Of a stretch of 6,131 bases of DNA, positions 1-6,129 are shown piece after piece (position 1 is the stretch's first letter; each line of letters begins with the position of its first letter). A program made the translations under genes and the position numbers. The stretch is from contig CAJWER010000183.1 of the NCBI GenBank assembly GCA_913030785.1, forward strand, positions 1 through 6,131. Reading direction: 5' to 3'. The notes under the pieces were generated by a model, which saw nothing but the letters and a program-made list of their open reading frames with translations, was not told the origin of the DNA and did not search any database. Origin of the DNA: an uncultured Chloroflexota bacterium. GTDB lineage: Bacteria; Chloroflexota; Dehalococcoidia; Lucifugimonadales; CAJWER01.

Positions 1-1
1 C

Positions 2-280
2 GAGTTTGCGGATTGTATGTCAATCGTTGCTTGGCTTGTTACACTTCCTAATCACAATTTGCTCCCTTTTTATCGGCGTTTATTGAGGATGAATTCTGGA
101 TTGACTGGCAACGCACTTTGTCTACTAGAGCCAGACCAAGTGGTCCTAAGGCATAGTCGCCCGCTCCTAGGCTTGGAGGGTAGGGAGATCACGGACACGA
201 TCCAGAACATCATAACTCGTGCAAGTGCTTTGATCGACATTTTCGTGGAAGAGTTTGACGCGAACCCCTCTCGATTTTAG
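2..280 (+). CDS. YbjN-like (CesT-type chaperone fold) protein, C-terminal part, 5' end outside window
   Basis: The frame is open from the left edge, reading EFADC before an ATG at position 17, so the gene most likely begins outside the window and the ATG at 17 is internal. The visible 92 residues carry a pattern I associate with the YbjN / type III chaperone-like fold: a beta strand (SIVAWLVTLP), the helix stretch NLLPFYRRLLRMNSGLTGNA, a strand pair around DQVVLRHSRPL, and a C-terminal helix (EITDTIQNIITRASALID). In such proteins this region is the final strand-helix-strand-helix unit, thought to bind peptides. The function is not known from sequence. The segment is about 47% G+C by hand count, against roughly 60% in the neighbouring genes. 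Its TAG stop overlaps the stop of the convergent dehydrogenase gene by 4 bases, which leaves no room for a separate terminator. The coding call is fairly secure; the family name is a recognition by eye and moderate at best. Confidence 0.55.
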   Translation, partial: EFADCMSIVAWLVTLPNHNLLPFYRRLLRMNSGLTGNALCLLEPDQVVLRHSRPLLGLEGREITDTIQNIITRASALIDIFVEEFDANPSRF

Positions 281-1230
281 AAGCCAGCTCGCTTGTCGCA
301 GACGTACAGGAACGGCTCGTTGGCCAGGAATCGGCGCAGGTTCTCGATAAATATCTCGTGGCGGCCTCGAGACATCTCGGGGGTCAGCGCAGATGCATGG
401 GGCGTGACAACGACATTCTTCATGTCCCAGAAGGGGCTTTCGGGCGGTAGAGGCTCGACCGCCAGCGCATCGAGACCAGCGCCCGCTATCCTCCCCGAAC
501 GCAGCTCGTCGATAAGTGCCTCCTCATCGACAATGTTGCCACGAGAGATCACGATGATCCTGGCGCCTTCCTTGAGCAGGCCCAGCCGACGGCGGTCGAT
601 GAAGCCCCGTGTCTCGTCGGTGAGCGGCGCCGTTACTACGAACCAGTCCGACATGGACAGAAGCTTGTCCAATCGCTCCAGACCCCATACAGAGGTGACC
701 TCCGGGCCTGTGGGCCGGGGGTGCTTGTCGACAGCGTAAACCTCCATGCCGAAGCCGTGGGCGCGACGTGCGACGGCCATGCCTATATCGCCAAGGGACA
801 GGATTCCGATCGTACTGCCAGCAAGCTCGACGTAAGTGTCGTTATACGGGCCAGGTTCCCACCGGTGAGCCTGCTGGTCCTCCCACAACTCGCCCATACG
901 ATGAGCCAGGGAGAGCACCATGCCCATTACGTGGTCCGCCATCGGTGGGGCGTGAGGGCCACGAGAGTTCGTCAGCACAACGTCGCTGTCCACGAGTTCG
1001 GGCAGGTCCCGCATGATCCTGTCGATGCCGGTGCCGGGATTCTGAACCCACCGCAGCTGCTCGCCCGCCACAAAGACCTCCCGGGCCGGCCAGCCGAAGT
1101 ACACGTCGGCATCGGCGATCTGCTCGATCTGCTCCTCGACGGTGCCGCCGATCACAAATGTCACTTCCGGGAATTTTGCCGACAACTCCACTACGAAATC
1201 GTCGCTTCCCTGTTCCAGCATGACCTTCAT
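277..1230 (-). CDS. D-2-hydroxyacid dehydrogenase, NAD-binding
   Basis: This 317-residue protein is the usual length for the D-isomer-specific 2-hydroxyacid dehydrogenases, cytoplasmic enzymes that interconvert 2-hydroxy and 2-keto acids with NAD(P)H. The N-terminal substrate domain (about 1-100) contains WVQNPGTGIDR at 61-71. The Rossmann domain starts near 140. The expected Arg-Glu-His catalytic set is present: R230 in ISRGNIVDEEAL, E259 in AVEPLP and H278 in TPHAS. D168 sits at the end of the second strand, where an acidic residue usually favours NAD over NADP. The dinucleotide loop reads GILSLGDIG (142-150), so the first glycine of GxGxxG is serine (S145). The substrate cannot be told from sequence. 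The ATG start is backed by AGGAGAG ending 8 bases upstream. The gene is probably last in a queG-led operon, 47 bases after the preceding gene. Confidence 0.93.
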   Translation of the reverse strand: MKVMLEQGSDDFVVELSAKFPEVTFVIGGTVEEQIEQIADADVYFGWPAREVFVAGEQLRWVQNPGTGIDRIMRDLPELVDSDVVLTNSRGPHAPPMADHVMGMVLSLAHRMGELWEDQQAHRWEPGPYNDTYVELAGSTIGILSLGDIGMAVARRAHGFGMEVYAVDKHPRPTGPEVTSVWGLERLDKLLSMSDWFVVTAPLTDETRGFIDRRRLGLLKEGARIIVISRGNIVDEEALIDELRSGRIAGAGLDALAVEPLPPESPFWDMKNVVVTPHASALTPEMSRGRHEIFIENLRRFLANEPFLYVCDKRAGF

Positions 1231-1236
1231 GGAAGA

Positions 1237-1243
1237 CTCTCCT
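1237..1243 (-). promoter_or_regulatory. Ribosome binding site of the dehydrogenase gene
   Basis: On the minus strand this reads AGGAGAG, with AGGAG lying 8 bases before the ATG at 1230. It is the strongest Shine-Dalgarno match of the three minus-strand genes and fixes the dehydrogenase start. It suggests the gene can be initiated independently, although its distance from the previous gene is operon-like. Confidence 0.75.
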
Positions 1244-1277
1244 GAGTGCGATTTGCGGTGAGTGTAGCACTATGGGG

Positions 1278-2036
1278 TTATTCGTGGCGCATGACCCATT
1301 CCCACAATATGTCCGATCTCTCGCTGTGACCCGGCTGCGCTGGATCGATAACGCAACGGCAGCTGCGTGTGTAGGAGCCGATTACCTGTAGGTCAGAGCG
1401 GCCTGCTTCCCACCGCCATGGCGAGCCATCGGCACTCGTGAGGACTCGATTGGAGAGGGACCGGTCGAGGGGCGCGGCCCTGGAGAGTCTCCGTGACTGA
1501 GACGAGCCAGAAAAGGCGCAGAATCCGTTCCACAATCTAGGACCGCTCAGGCCGCGCCGCACGTGGGAGTTGCGACCAAAGCGGTCCATTGCGACATCAT
1601 CGGGCCGGGCCGTAACGTTCCGCAGCATGCCGTCGACGTGTATGAAACCCACCAGATAGAAGCCATAGGTCTCCGTTGGCCCATTCTGGTCCCATCTCTG
1701 TAGTCGTACCAGAAATAGTAGACGGTCGCCGGGCACAACACGCTTCAGAGCCGCGGCCCTTGGCGAGGTTGCGCAATTGTCCCCGTACGTAAACGTGTCC
1801 CACTCAGGGTCGGCATGGGCGGTTCGGTCCCACAGTCGTTGCGGAACGTACCTCAGTAGGTCTTGCCCGGGGTCGTAGAAGGAGCGCAGATTACGGTAAT
1901 GAACGCCGTGGCCGGCCGGCAGGTCCCGGTCCTCGGGGATAGGTAGGAACTCGAAGGTGCCGTCAGGAAAAATGGGGCCGGCAAAACGGTGGCTCGCGTT
2001 GGCGCCGACGTTGATCAGGTATGTACGGCCGTTCAC
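1278..2036 (-). CDS. Conserved hypothetical protein, Nmad3-like (nucleotide modification associated domain)
   Basis: This is a 252-residue soluble protein with no signal peptide or membrane segment. Its layout resembles Nmad3-type proteins, a group predicted from comparative genomics to be linked to modified DNA bases. Visible blocks are an N-terminal strand and loop (YLINVGANASH, 6-16), GPIFPDGTFEFLPIPE (20-35), HADPEWDTFTYGDN (74-87), a PUA/EVE-like pair of strands (GDRLLFLVRLQRW 103-115 and YGFYLVGFIHV 124-134), FGRNSHVRR (153-161), and a C-terminal block GSYTRSCRCVIDP (220-232) with two cysteines spaced CRC. No catalytic motif of a known enzyme is evident; conserved His, Asp and Cys residues are candidates. 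The start is GTG, and the GTGA at 2033-2036 (minus strand) merges it with the queG stop, so translation is probably coupled; no separate Shine-Dalgarno sequence is seen. The coding call is strong, the family assignment tentative. Confidence 0.72.
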   Translation of the reverse strand: MNGRTYLINVGANASHRFAGPIFPDGTFEFLPIPEDRDLPAGHGVHYRNLRSFYDPGQDLLRYVPQRLWDRTAHADPEWDTFTYGDNCATSPRAAALKRVVPGDRLLFLVRLQRWDQNGPTETYGFYLVGFIHVDGMLRNVTARPDDVAMDRFGRNSHVRRGLSGPRLWNGFCAFSGSSQSRRLSRAAPLDRSLSNRVLTSADGSPWRWEAGRSDLQVIGSYTRSCRCVIDPAQPGHSERSDILWEWVMRHE

Positions 2037-3175
2037 GAGGACACTGGTGCCCCGGCCTCGGAGAGAGACAGCGCAATCTCGGCCCGCACCGCCTCGTCTG
2101 TCTCACCCGGCAAGGCGTCTCGCAGAAATAAAAGGGCCGCATCGGCGCCCAGACGACCAAGGGCCCAGGCCGCGTGCTCACGAACGATGGGTTCCGGCGC
2201 AGACAGGGCCTTGGCCAGGGCCGGGACCGCCGCCAGATCGCCGATATTGCCCAGGGCCACACAAACATTACGTTGCAAACCAACTCGTTTGGCTCGCTTG
2301 ATGGCGCTGTTACGGAACCTGGCGCGGAACTCCTCGTCGTTCAGCTCTAGCAGCGGCAACAGCGCGGGTGCGCCGAAGTCGTGACGCTGCTGGAAGGCGG
2401 GCTCGACCCCCAGTGCAGCCTTGCGGTTCACGGGACAGACGTCCTGGCAGATGTCGCACCCGAAAACCCAGTCGCCCACCAGGGGCCGCATCTCGCGCGG
2501 TATTGCACCCCGCAATTCGATGGTGAGGAATGAGATACAGCGGGTGTTGTCGATCACGAAGGGAGCGACGATAGCGCCAGTTGGGCAATCGTCGATGCAT
2601 CGTACGCAGGCGCCACAGGTCTTCTTGAGCGGTAGGTCCGGCTTCAGGTCCAGGTCGGTGATCACCTGGCCGAGCAGAACCCAGGAGCCGTGGCTCGGGG
2701 TAAGGACATTGGAGTTCTTACCGAACCAGCCTACGCCCGCACGCTCGGCGGCGGCCCGGTCATTCATGGGGCCATCGTCGACGAAAATTCGGGACTTCAC
2801 CGGGTAACCAACCTGTTCCGAGAGGCCTTCGACCAGCCTTCGGAGTCGCTCTTTCATGAGGGTGTGATAATCGTCGCCCCATGCGTAGCGAGCGATTTTG
2901 CCGGTTGGACCCGGCTCCCCGGGGATGGGATCGCCGGTGTTGTAGCTCATCGCCACGGAGATGATTGAGCGCGCGCCCTCAACAAGCAACGCAGGCCGGT
3001 TGGCCTTGCGGACACGCTCCTTGGTGTACCAGTGCAGGCCGTCCATTAGCCCCTGTGAAATGCGATCGAGCGCCGCCTCCTCGTCACGAGGGAAGGGGTC
3101 GGCAGTCGTGATACCCACGACATCGAAACCGATCTCCTTGGCGAGATCCTTGATCAACTGCTCTAGTTTGCCCAT
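2033..3175 (-). CDS. queG: Epoxyqueuosine reductase QueG
   Basis: QueG reduces epoxyqueuosine to queuosine at wobble position 34 of GUN-anticodon tRNAs, using a cobalamin cofactor and two [4Fe-4S] clusters; it is the last step of bacterial queuosine synthesis. The 380 residues show the whole architecture: the N-terminal cobalamin-binding region with ARYAWGDDYH (95-104), the active-site block FVDDGPMNDRAAAERAG (131-147) in which D133 aligns by eye with the proposed proton donor, and GWFGKN (149-154). The ferredoxin-like segment has C187, C190, C193 and C197, then C213, C240, C243 and C247 (CDICQDVCPVN). From about 290 onward the helical repeats (NVCVALGNIGDLAAVPAL, HAAWALGRLG) are HEAT-like, as in longer QueG proteins. 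The ATG at 3175 fits the expected N terminus; only a weak purine-rich site precedes it. It is first of a three-gene minus-strand cluster. Confidence 0.96.
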   Translation of the reverse strand: MGKLEQLIKDLAKEIGFDVVGITTADPFPRDEEAALDRISQGLMDGLHWYTKERVRKANRPALLVEGARSIISVAMSYNTGDPIPGEPGPTGKIARYAWGDDYHTLMKERLRRLVEGLSEQVGYPVKSRIFVDDGPMNDRAAAERAGVGWFGKNSNVLTPSHGSWVLLGQVITDLDLKPDLPLKKTCGACVRCIDDCPTGAIVAPFVIDNTRCISFLTIELRGAIPREMRPLVGDWVFGCDICQDVCPVNRKAALGVEPAFQQRHDFGAPALLPLLELNDEEFRARFRNSAIKRAKRVGLQRNVCVALGNIGDLAAVPALAKALSAPEPIVREHAAWALGRLGADAALLFLRDALPGETDEAVRAEIALSLSEAGAPVSS

Positions 3176-3368
3176 CTGGTCCCGTCAGCCCTTGTCCTTC
3201 TGGTCCGCACGCCCGGGAAACAAGGCATTCTCTATCTACGGGCAGACGGCCCACTAGGCGTGCGCACCACCGCCATTACCTGATGATACACGAGAACGTT
3301 TTCGACTGCGGCTAGGCGTCGCCGCGTCAGGCCCAAAACTGCCTCGCAAACGGCTCTCCGACGCCAGG

Positions 3369-3396
3369 ATAATATTTGCCCTGCGCCGCATGTTAC
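3369..3396 (-). promoter_or_regulatory. Candidate sigma70-type promoter for the queG cluster
   Basis: On the minus strand, TATTAT (3374-3369; 5 of 6 to the -10 consensus) lies 16 bases after GTAACA (3396-3391; 4 of 6 to the -35 consensus). Transcription would start near 3362 and run into queG with a leader of about 185 bases. Matches of this quality occur by chance, so this is only the best candidate seen. Confidence 0.3.
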
Positions 3397-3434
3397 AGGC
3401 ACGTACGGTATATGGTTACACTATGCCAGTATCC

Positions 3435-3464
3435 TTGACTGGACCCCTCGCGCTCGCATATAAT
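3435..3464 (+). promoter_or_regulatory. Strong sigma70-type promoter of guaB3
   Basis: TTGACT (3435-3440; 5 of 6) and a perfect TATAAT (3459-3464) are separated by 18 bases in a G/C-rich background. The expected start point is near 3471, leaving a 5' leader of only about 20 bases before the guaB3 ATG. That short leader carries the ribosome binding site and little else, so control is more likely at initiation than through a riboswitch. Confidence 0.75.
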
Positions 3465-3477
3465 TTCGCTATCCCCT

Positions 3478-3485
3478 GGAAGAGG
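3478..3485 (+). promoter_or_regulatory. Ribosome binding site of guaB3
   Basis: GGAAGAGG ends 6 bases before the ATG at 3492. It supports that start, which also gives the expected GuaB3 N terminus. Confidence 0.7.
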
Positions 3486-3491
3486 TAAGCC

Positions 3492-4631
3492 ATGGCCGTG
3501 CCCCAGTTCAAAGAGATTCGAAAGGCCTACGGATTCGACGACGTGGCGATCTCCCCAGGAGTCGTCACCATCAACCCGGACCAGGTCAACCGGGAGTTCT
3601 CGATTAACGGCATGACGATGCCAATGCCCGTTTTGGCCTCGGCCATGGACGCCATTGTGTCGCCGAGCTTCGCCGTCGAATTCGACAAGCGGGGTGGCCT
3701 GGCGGTGATGAATCTCGAAGGGGTGCAGACCCGATACGACGACCCGGCCGAGGTACTTGATCGAATCTCAAGCGCCTCCAATGAAGACGCGACCACGGTC
3801 ATGCAAGACGCCTACGCAGCTCCCATCAAAGAGAACCTCGTGGGAGATAGGGTCCGTGAGATCAAGTCCAAGGGCGCCAAGTGCGCCGTATCCATCACTC
3901 CTGCAAACACAAAACGACTTGCGCCGCTGGCCGAAGAAGCCGGCGCAGACGTGATCGTTGTCCAGTCGACTGTGACGACAGCTCGCCACTACTCCAAGAG
4001 CGCCCGCGGCCTAGTATTCTCCGAGTTCCTCGAAACGGTGAGCGTCCCGGTGATCGTAGGTAATTGCGTCGCATATGATGTCGCGCTGGAACTCATGGAA
4101 ACGGGCATCGACGGCGTTCTGGTAGGCGTAGGCCCCGGAGCGGCATGTACCACCCGCGAGGTGACCGGCGTCGGAGTGCCACAGGTGACGGCCACGATGG
4201 ACTGCGCCGCGGCGCGGGAAGAGCACTTCCGGGGCACCGGCAAGTACGTCCCAATCATAACTGACGGTGGAATTCGAACCGGTGGGGACCTTTGCAAGGC
4301 GTTCGCGAGCGGTGCCGACGCAGTCATGATCGGCACACCACTGGCCCAGTCCGAGGAAGCGCCCGGCAACGGCTTCAACTGGGGAATGGCCAGCCCTCAC
4401 GCATCGCTGCCACGCGGTGTCAGGGTTAGTGTCGGAGTCAAGGGCTCCCTGGACAAGATTCTGTTCGGCCCGACCTCGAAGACGGACGGCACTCAGAACC
4501 TCATCGGGGCGCTGGAGATTTGCATGGGGATGGTCGGGGCAGCCGATATCAAGGGCATGCACAAGACCGATATCATCCTCGCACCGTCCATCAAGACCGA
4601 GGGCAAGTACTTCCAGCTCGGCCTGAACTAG
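3492..4631 (+). CDS. guaB3: GuaB3-family IMP dehydrogenase (no CBS domains)
   Basis: This 379-residue protein is an IMP dehydrogenase/GMP reductase TIM barrel of the GuaB3 type, found in Actinobacteria, Cyanobacteria and Chloroflexota. IMP dehydrogenase oxidises IMP to XMP with NAD in the cytoplasm, committing purine to guanine nucleotides. Visible motifs are KAYGFDDVAISPG near the N terminus (11-23), LASAMDAIVSP (48-58), the catalytic loop GVGPGAACTTREVTGVGVPQ (212-231) with catalytic C219, and the phosphate-binding block ITDGGIRTGGD (256-266). The C-terminal flap-like part starts near ASPHASLPRG (300-309). The stretch after VMNLEGVQTRYDDP runs on as barrel, so the paired CBS (Bateman) domain of GuaB is absent, which is the family norm and implies loss of that nucleotide control. 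A strong promoter and a good ribosome binding site precede it. A HAD-type frame follows 74 bases downstream, possibly co-transcribed. Whether it is the only IMP dehydrogenase in the cell cannot be seen. Confidence 0.94.
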   Translation: MAVPQFKEIRKAYGFDDVAISPGVVTINPDQVNREFSINGMTMPMPVLASAMDAIVSPSFAVEFDKRGGLAVMNLEGVQTRYDDPAEVLDRISSASNEDATTVMQDAYAAPIKENLVGDRVREIKSKGAKCAVSITPANTKRLAPLAEEAGADVIVVQSTVTTARHYSKSARGLVFSEFLETVSVPVIVGNCVAYDVALELMETGIDGVLVGVGPGAACTTREVTGVGVPQVTATMDCAAAREEHFRGTGKYVPIITDGGIRTGGDLCKAFASGADAVMIGTPLAQSEEAPGNGFNWGMASPHASLPRGVRVSVGVKGSLDKILFGPTSKTDGTQNLIGALEICMGMVGAADIKGMHKTDIILAPSIKTEGKYFQLGLN

Positions 4632-4705
4632 GGTCCCTTCTTCGGAACCCTTCGGATGACGCCCTCACTGACGGGAGGATCATAGGTATCCCCACGCCGC
4701 CTCTT

Positions 4706-5413
4706 ATGGACATCCCCCGTGCCATGATGATCGACCTCGACGATACCCTGATCGACTACACCTCCGGCGCTGCCCCCACCTGGCGGTCTGTCTGCGTAGC
4801 GGTCGAGCCGCGAGTCCCAGGGCTGGACGCTGGTATTCTCTACGATGCGATAACCCGTACCCGCAGCTGGTTCTGGTCCGACCCCGATCGCCATCGCACT
4901 GGGAGGGCCAACACAATCGCCGCCCACAAGAGCGTCGTCCACACATCCCTGCTTGAACTCGGATTCGACCTTCCCGATCTGGCCCTGGAGATAGCGCAAC
5001 GCTTTCACGTGCTTCGCGAAAAGACCATCGTCCTTTTCCCCGAAACCATTCAGTGACTCAAGGAGTTCACGGACGCAGGCATAGCTCTGGCGATGATCAC
5101 GAATGGGGATGGAGCCGGACAAAGACGAAAGATCGAACGATTTGGGCTGGAGCGCTATTTCGACTACATTCTCATCGAAAGCGAGCTTGGTTTTGGGAAG
5201 CCGGAGCCAACTGTGTATGAGGGGGCAATGGTCGCCCTCGACTCGACACCCGAAGAGACGTGGTGTGTCGGCGACAACATCGAGTGGGAGGTCGCAGGGC
5301 CGCAGCGACTCGGCATTCACGCGGTGTGGGTCGATCGGTCCGGCGCCGGGGTGCCAGCGGATACGGACATCGTCCCCGACCGCATCATCCGGTCGCTTGC
5401 AGAGCTCCTATAG
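4706..5413 (+). pseudogene. HAD-superfamily hydrolase interrupted by an in-frame TGA
   Basis: Read through one stop, this is a 235-codon frame, the normal length of a HAD subfamily IA phosphatase-like hydrolase. Motif I is MIDLDDTLID (8-17) with nucleophile D10 and acid/base D12; a helical cap follows (about 20-100). Motif II is MITNGD (130-135, T132), motif III is the lysine in GFGKPEP (K165), and motif IV is VGDNIEWEV (188-196, D190, with E195 where a second Asp is common). Codon 117 is TGA (5054-5056), between LFPETIQ and LKEFTDAG. The frame does not shift and similarity is unbroken on both sides. The first product would lack motifs II-IV. The second, if started at the ATG at 5093, would begin inside motif II and lack the nucleophile. 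So this is either a recent nonsense mutation, a read error or a recoded stop. The ATG at 4706 is the first in frame; a GGGAGG at 4673-4678 lies too far upstream to be its normal ribosome site. The substrate is unknown. Confidence 0.82.
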
Positions 5414-5433
5414 CGGCGGGGCAGTACAGAGGA

Positions 5434-5454
5434 GGGCAGGTCACAGACCTGCCC
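5434..5454. repeat. Perfect 9-bp inverted repeat, possible two-way terminator or dispersed palindromic repeat
   Basis: GGGCAGGTC, a 3-base loop ACA, then GACCTGCCC form a perfect stem between the convergent HAD frame and the alpha/beta hydrolase gene, 20 bases after one stop and 15 bases before the other. A second GGGGCAG at 5418-5424 could pair alternatively with CTGCCCC at 5449-5455. No T-run follows on either strand, so a classical intrinsic terminator is not shown. The G/C-rich palindrome ending in CCTAC resembles short dispersed intergenic repeats that I associate with high-GC Chloroflexota genomes; only one copy lies in this window. Confidence 0.6.
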
Positions 5455-5469
5455 CTACAGTCAACCCAA

Positions 5470-6129
5470 CTACAGCCACTTCTCGAGCCAATCGTAGGCC
5501 TTGCGTCCGCTCCATTGATGACCGGCGTCAAACTCGTCCACGTCGAACCGCTCTGGAATGCCTGCTACTTCGTAACAGCGCCTGATCGCCGCCGCCGCCG
5601 CGCGGCTCGCCTCAATTGGGAAGCCGGTATCCTGGATGCCTGACTCCACGAGCAGAGGACGCGGTCCGATTAGAGACGCCACATCGCTCATATCACCGTC
5701 GGCGAGAAGACCGGGCGGTATTTGAGCGCCACAAAAGTTGCCCCGACCGAGTGCGAAGGCGCCGAAGCAGTCGTCGTCTCCATTGCTCTCCAAGAGGGTA
5801 GAGATCTGACTGAAAAGTCCCCCAGTAATCAGCGTGTCCGGCACGGGAGCCGCCGTAACCGGCACGGGCTCGTTCGGCTTCTGCCGTTCCCGTCTCGCAT
5901 GCCCGACGCGGCTCCCAATTCGGGCGCCCACCTTATTCTCCGTGGGGTGCTGTGGCTCGGGCTTGCGCTGCTTGATGTGCGCCAAACAGCTCTTGTCGTG
6001 CGCGGCGCTGAAGCAATCGTCCGCGCAGAATGATTTAATGGAAGAGCAGTAGCGCAACAAGAAGGGCCGATCGGGTCTGGTCGCCAGCGGGCCTAGCAAA
6101 TAGTCCACCGTGTTTGCGTCGGTCGCATC
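5470..6129 (-). CDS. Dienelactone-hydrolase-type alpha/beta hydrolase C-terminus on an unrelated Cys-rich segment, 5' end outside window
   Basis: The frame is open to the right edge; the first internal start candidate is a GTG at 6108, and residue numbers below count from it (212 residues). The last 90 residues look like the end of a dienelactone-hydrolase / acetyl-esterase-like alpha/beta hydrolase: NFCGAQIPPGLL (124-135), GDMSDVASLIGPRPLLVESG (138-157), the likely catalytic D160 in GIQDTGFP, and H197 in DAGHQWSG. The nucleophile elbow GxSxG, expected about 60-100 residues upstream of that block, is absent. Residues 1-120 instead hold four cysteines at 21, 28, 32 and 41, a charged, proline-containing linker (48-92) and GGLFSQISTLLES (96-108), none of which I recognise. 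Most codons in both parts end in G or C, so the whole frame looks coding. It may be an in-frame fusion after a deletion, a degraded gene or an assembly join. As seen, it should not be a working hydrolase unless the missing serine lies beyond the edge. Confidence 0.68.
   Translation of the reverse strand, partial: DATDANTVDYLLGPLATRPDRPFLLRYCSSIKSFCADDCFSAAHDKSCLAHIKQRKPEPQHPTENKVGARIGSRVGHARRERQKPNEPVPVTAAPVPDTLITGGLFSQISTLLESNGDDDCFGAFALGRGNFCGAQIPPGLLADGDMSDVASLIGPRPLLVESGIQDTGFPIEASRAAAAAIRRCYEVAGIPERFDVDEFDAGHQWSGRKAYDWLEKWL

Larger units (their letters stand above)
3176..3491. other. Divergent intergenic region between queG and guaB3
   Basis: No gene is visible in these 316 bases. The guaB3 side holds a near-consensus promoter and a Shine-Dalgarno site. 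The queG side has a weaker candidate promoter facing left, which would give a leader of roughly 185 bases. Other small structure: an 8-bp direct repeat CTAGGCGT at 3254-3261 and 3312-3319; a TCTGGTCC repeat at 3175-3182 and 3199-3206; an imperfect 14-bp palindrome CGAGAACGTTTTCG at 3291-3304; and a short hairpin GCGGC/GCCGC at 3308-3325. I do not recognise a known riboswitch or small RNA. Confidence 0.7.

Noticed and set aside
721..1245. Long open frame on the plus strand opposite the dehydrogenase
   Set aside because: It is a GC-rich antisense shadow: the minus strand encodes a clear dehydrogenase with all catalytic residues, and the plus-strand product shows no recognisable domain.
1261..1269. 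Extended -10 (TGCTACACT, minus strand) as a separate dehydrogenase promoter
   Set aside because: There is no plausible -35 at the right distance and the gap to the upstream gene is only 47 bases, so operon transcription is the simpler reading.
3308..3325. GCGGC/GCCGC hairpin as a riboswitch or small RNA
   Set aside because: The stem is only 5 bp in GC-rich sequence, with no recognised aptamer core and no terminator; it is compatible with chance.
3989..4562. Minus-strand open frames opposite guaB3
   Set aside because: They overlap the catalytic core of a strongly supported gene and have no convincing start signals or protein features.
4631..4650. Hairpin directly after guaB3 as an intrinsic terminator
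   Set aside because: The stem GGGTCC/GGAACCC needs a bulge, is only 6 bp long and has no following T-run, so it is too weak to call.
2033..5056. Alternative genetic code with TGA as a sense codon
   Set aside because: queG ends in TGA exactly where the family should end and overlaps the next start as GTGA; the other complete genes end in TAA or TAG, so one internal TGA is not evidence for recoding.
5054..5095. TGA in the HAD gene as a selenocysteine codon
   Set aside because: HAD hydrolases do not use Cys/Sec at this loop position, and I see no convincing SECIS-type hairpin directly after the TGA.
5722..6052. Plus-strand open frames opposite the right-edge gene
   Set aside because: The minus-strand frame runs continuously into a recognisable hydrolase end and to the window edge; the plus-strand products look like composition artefacts.
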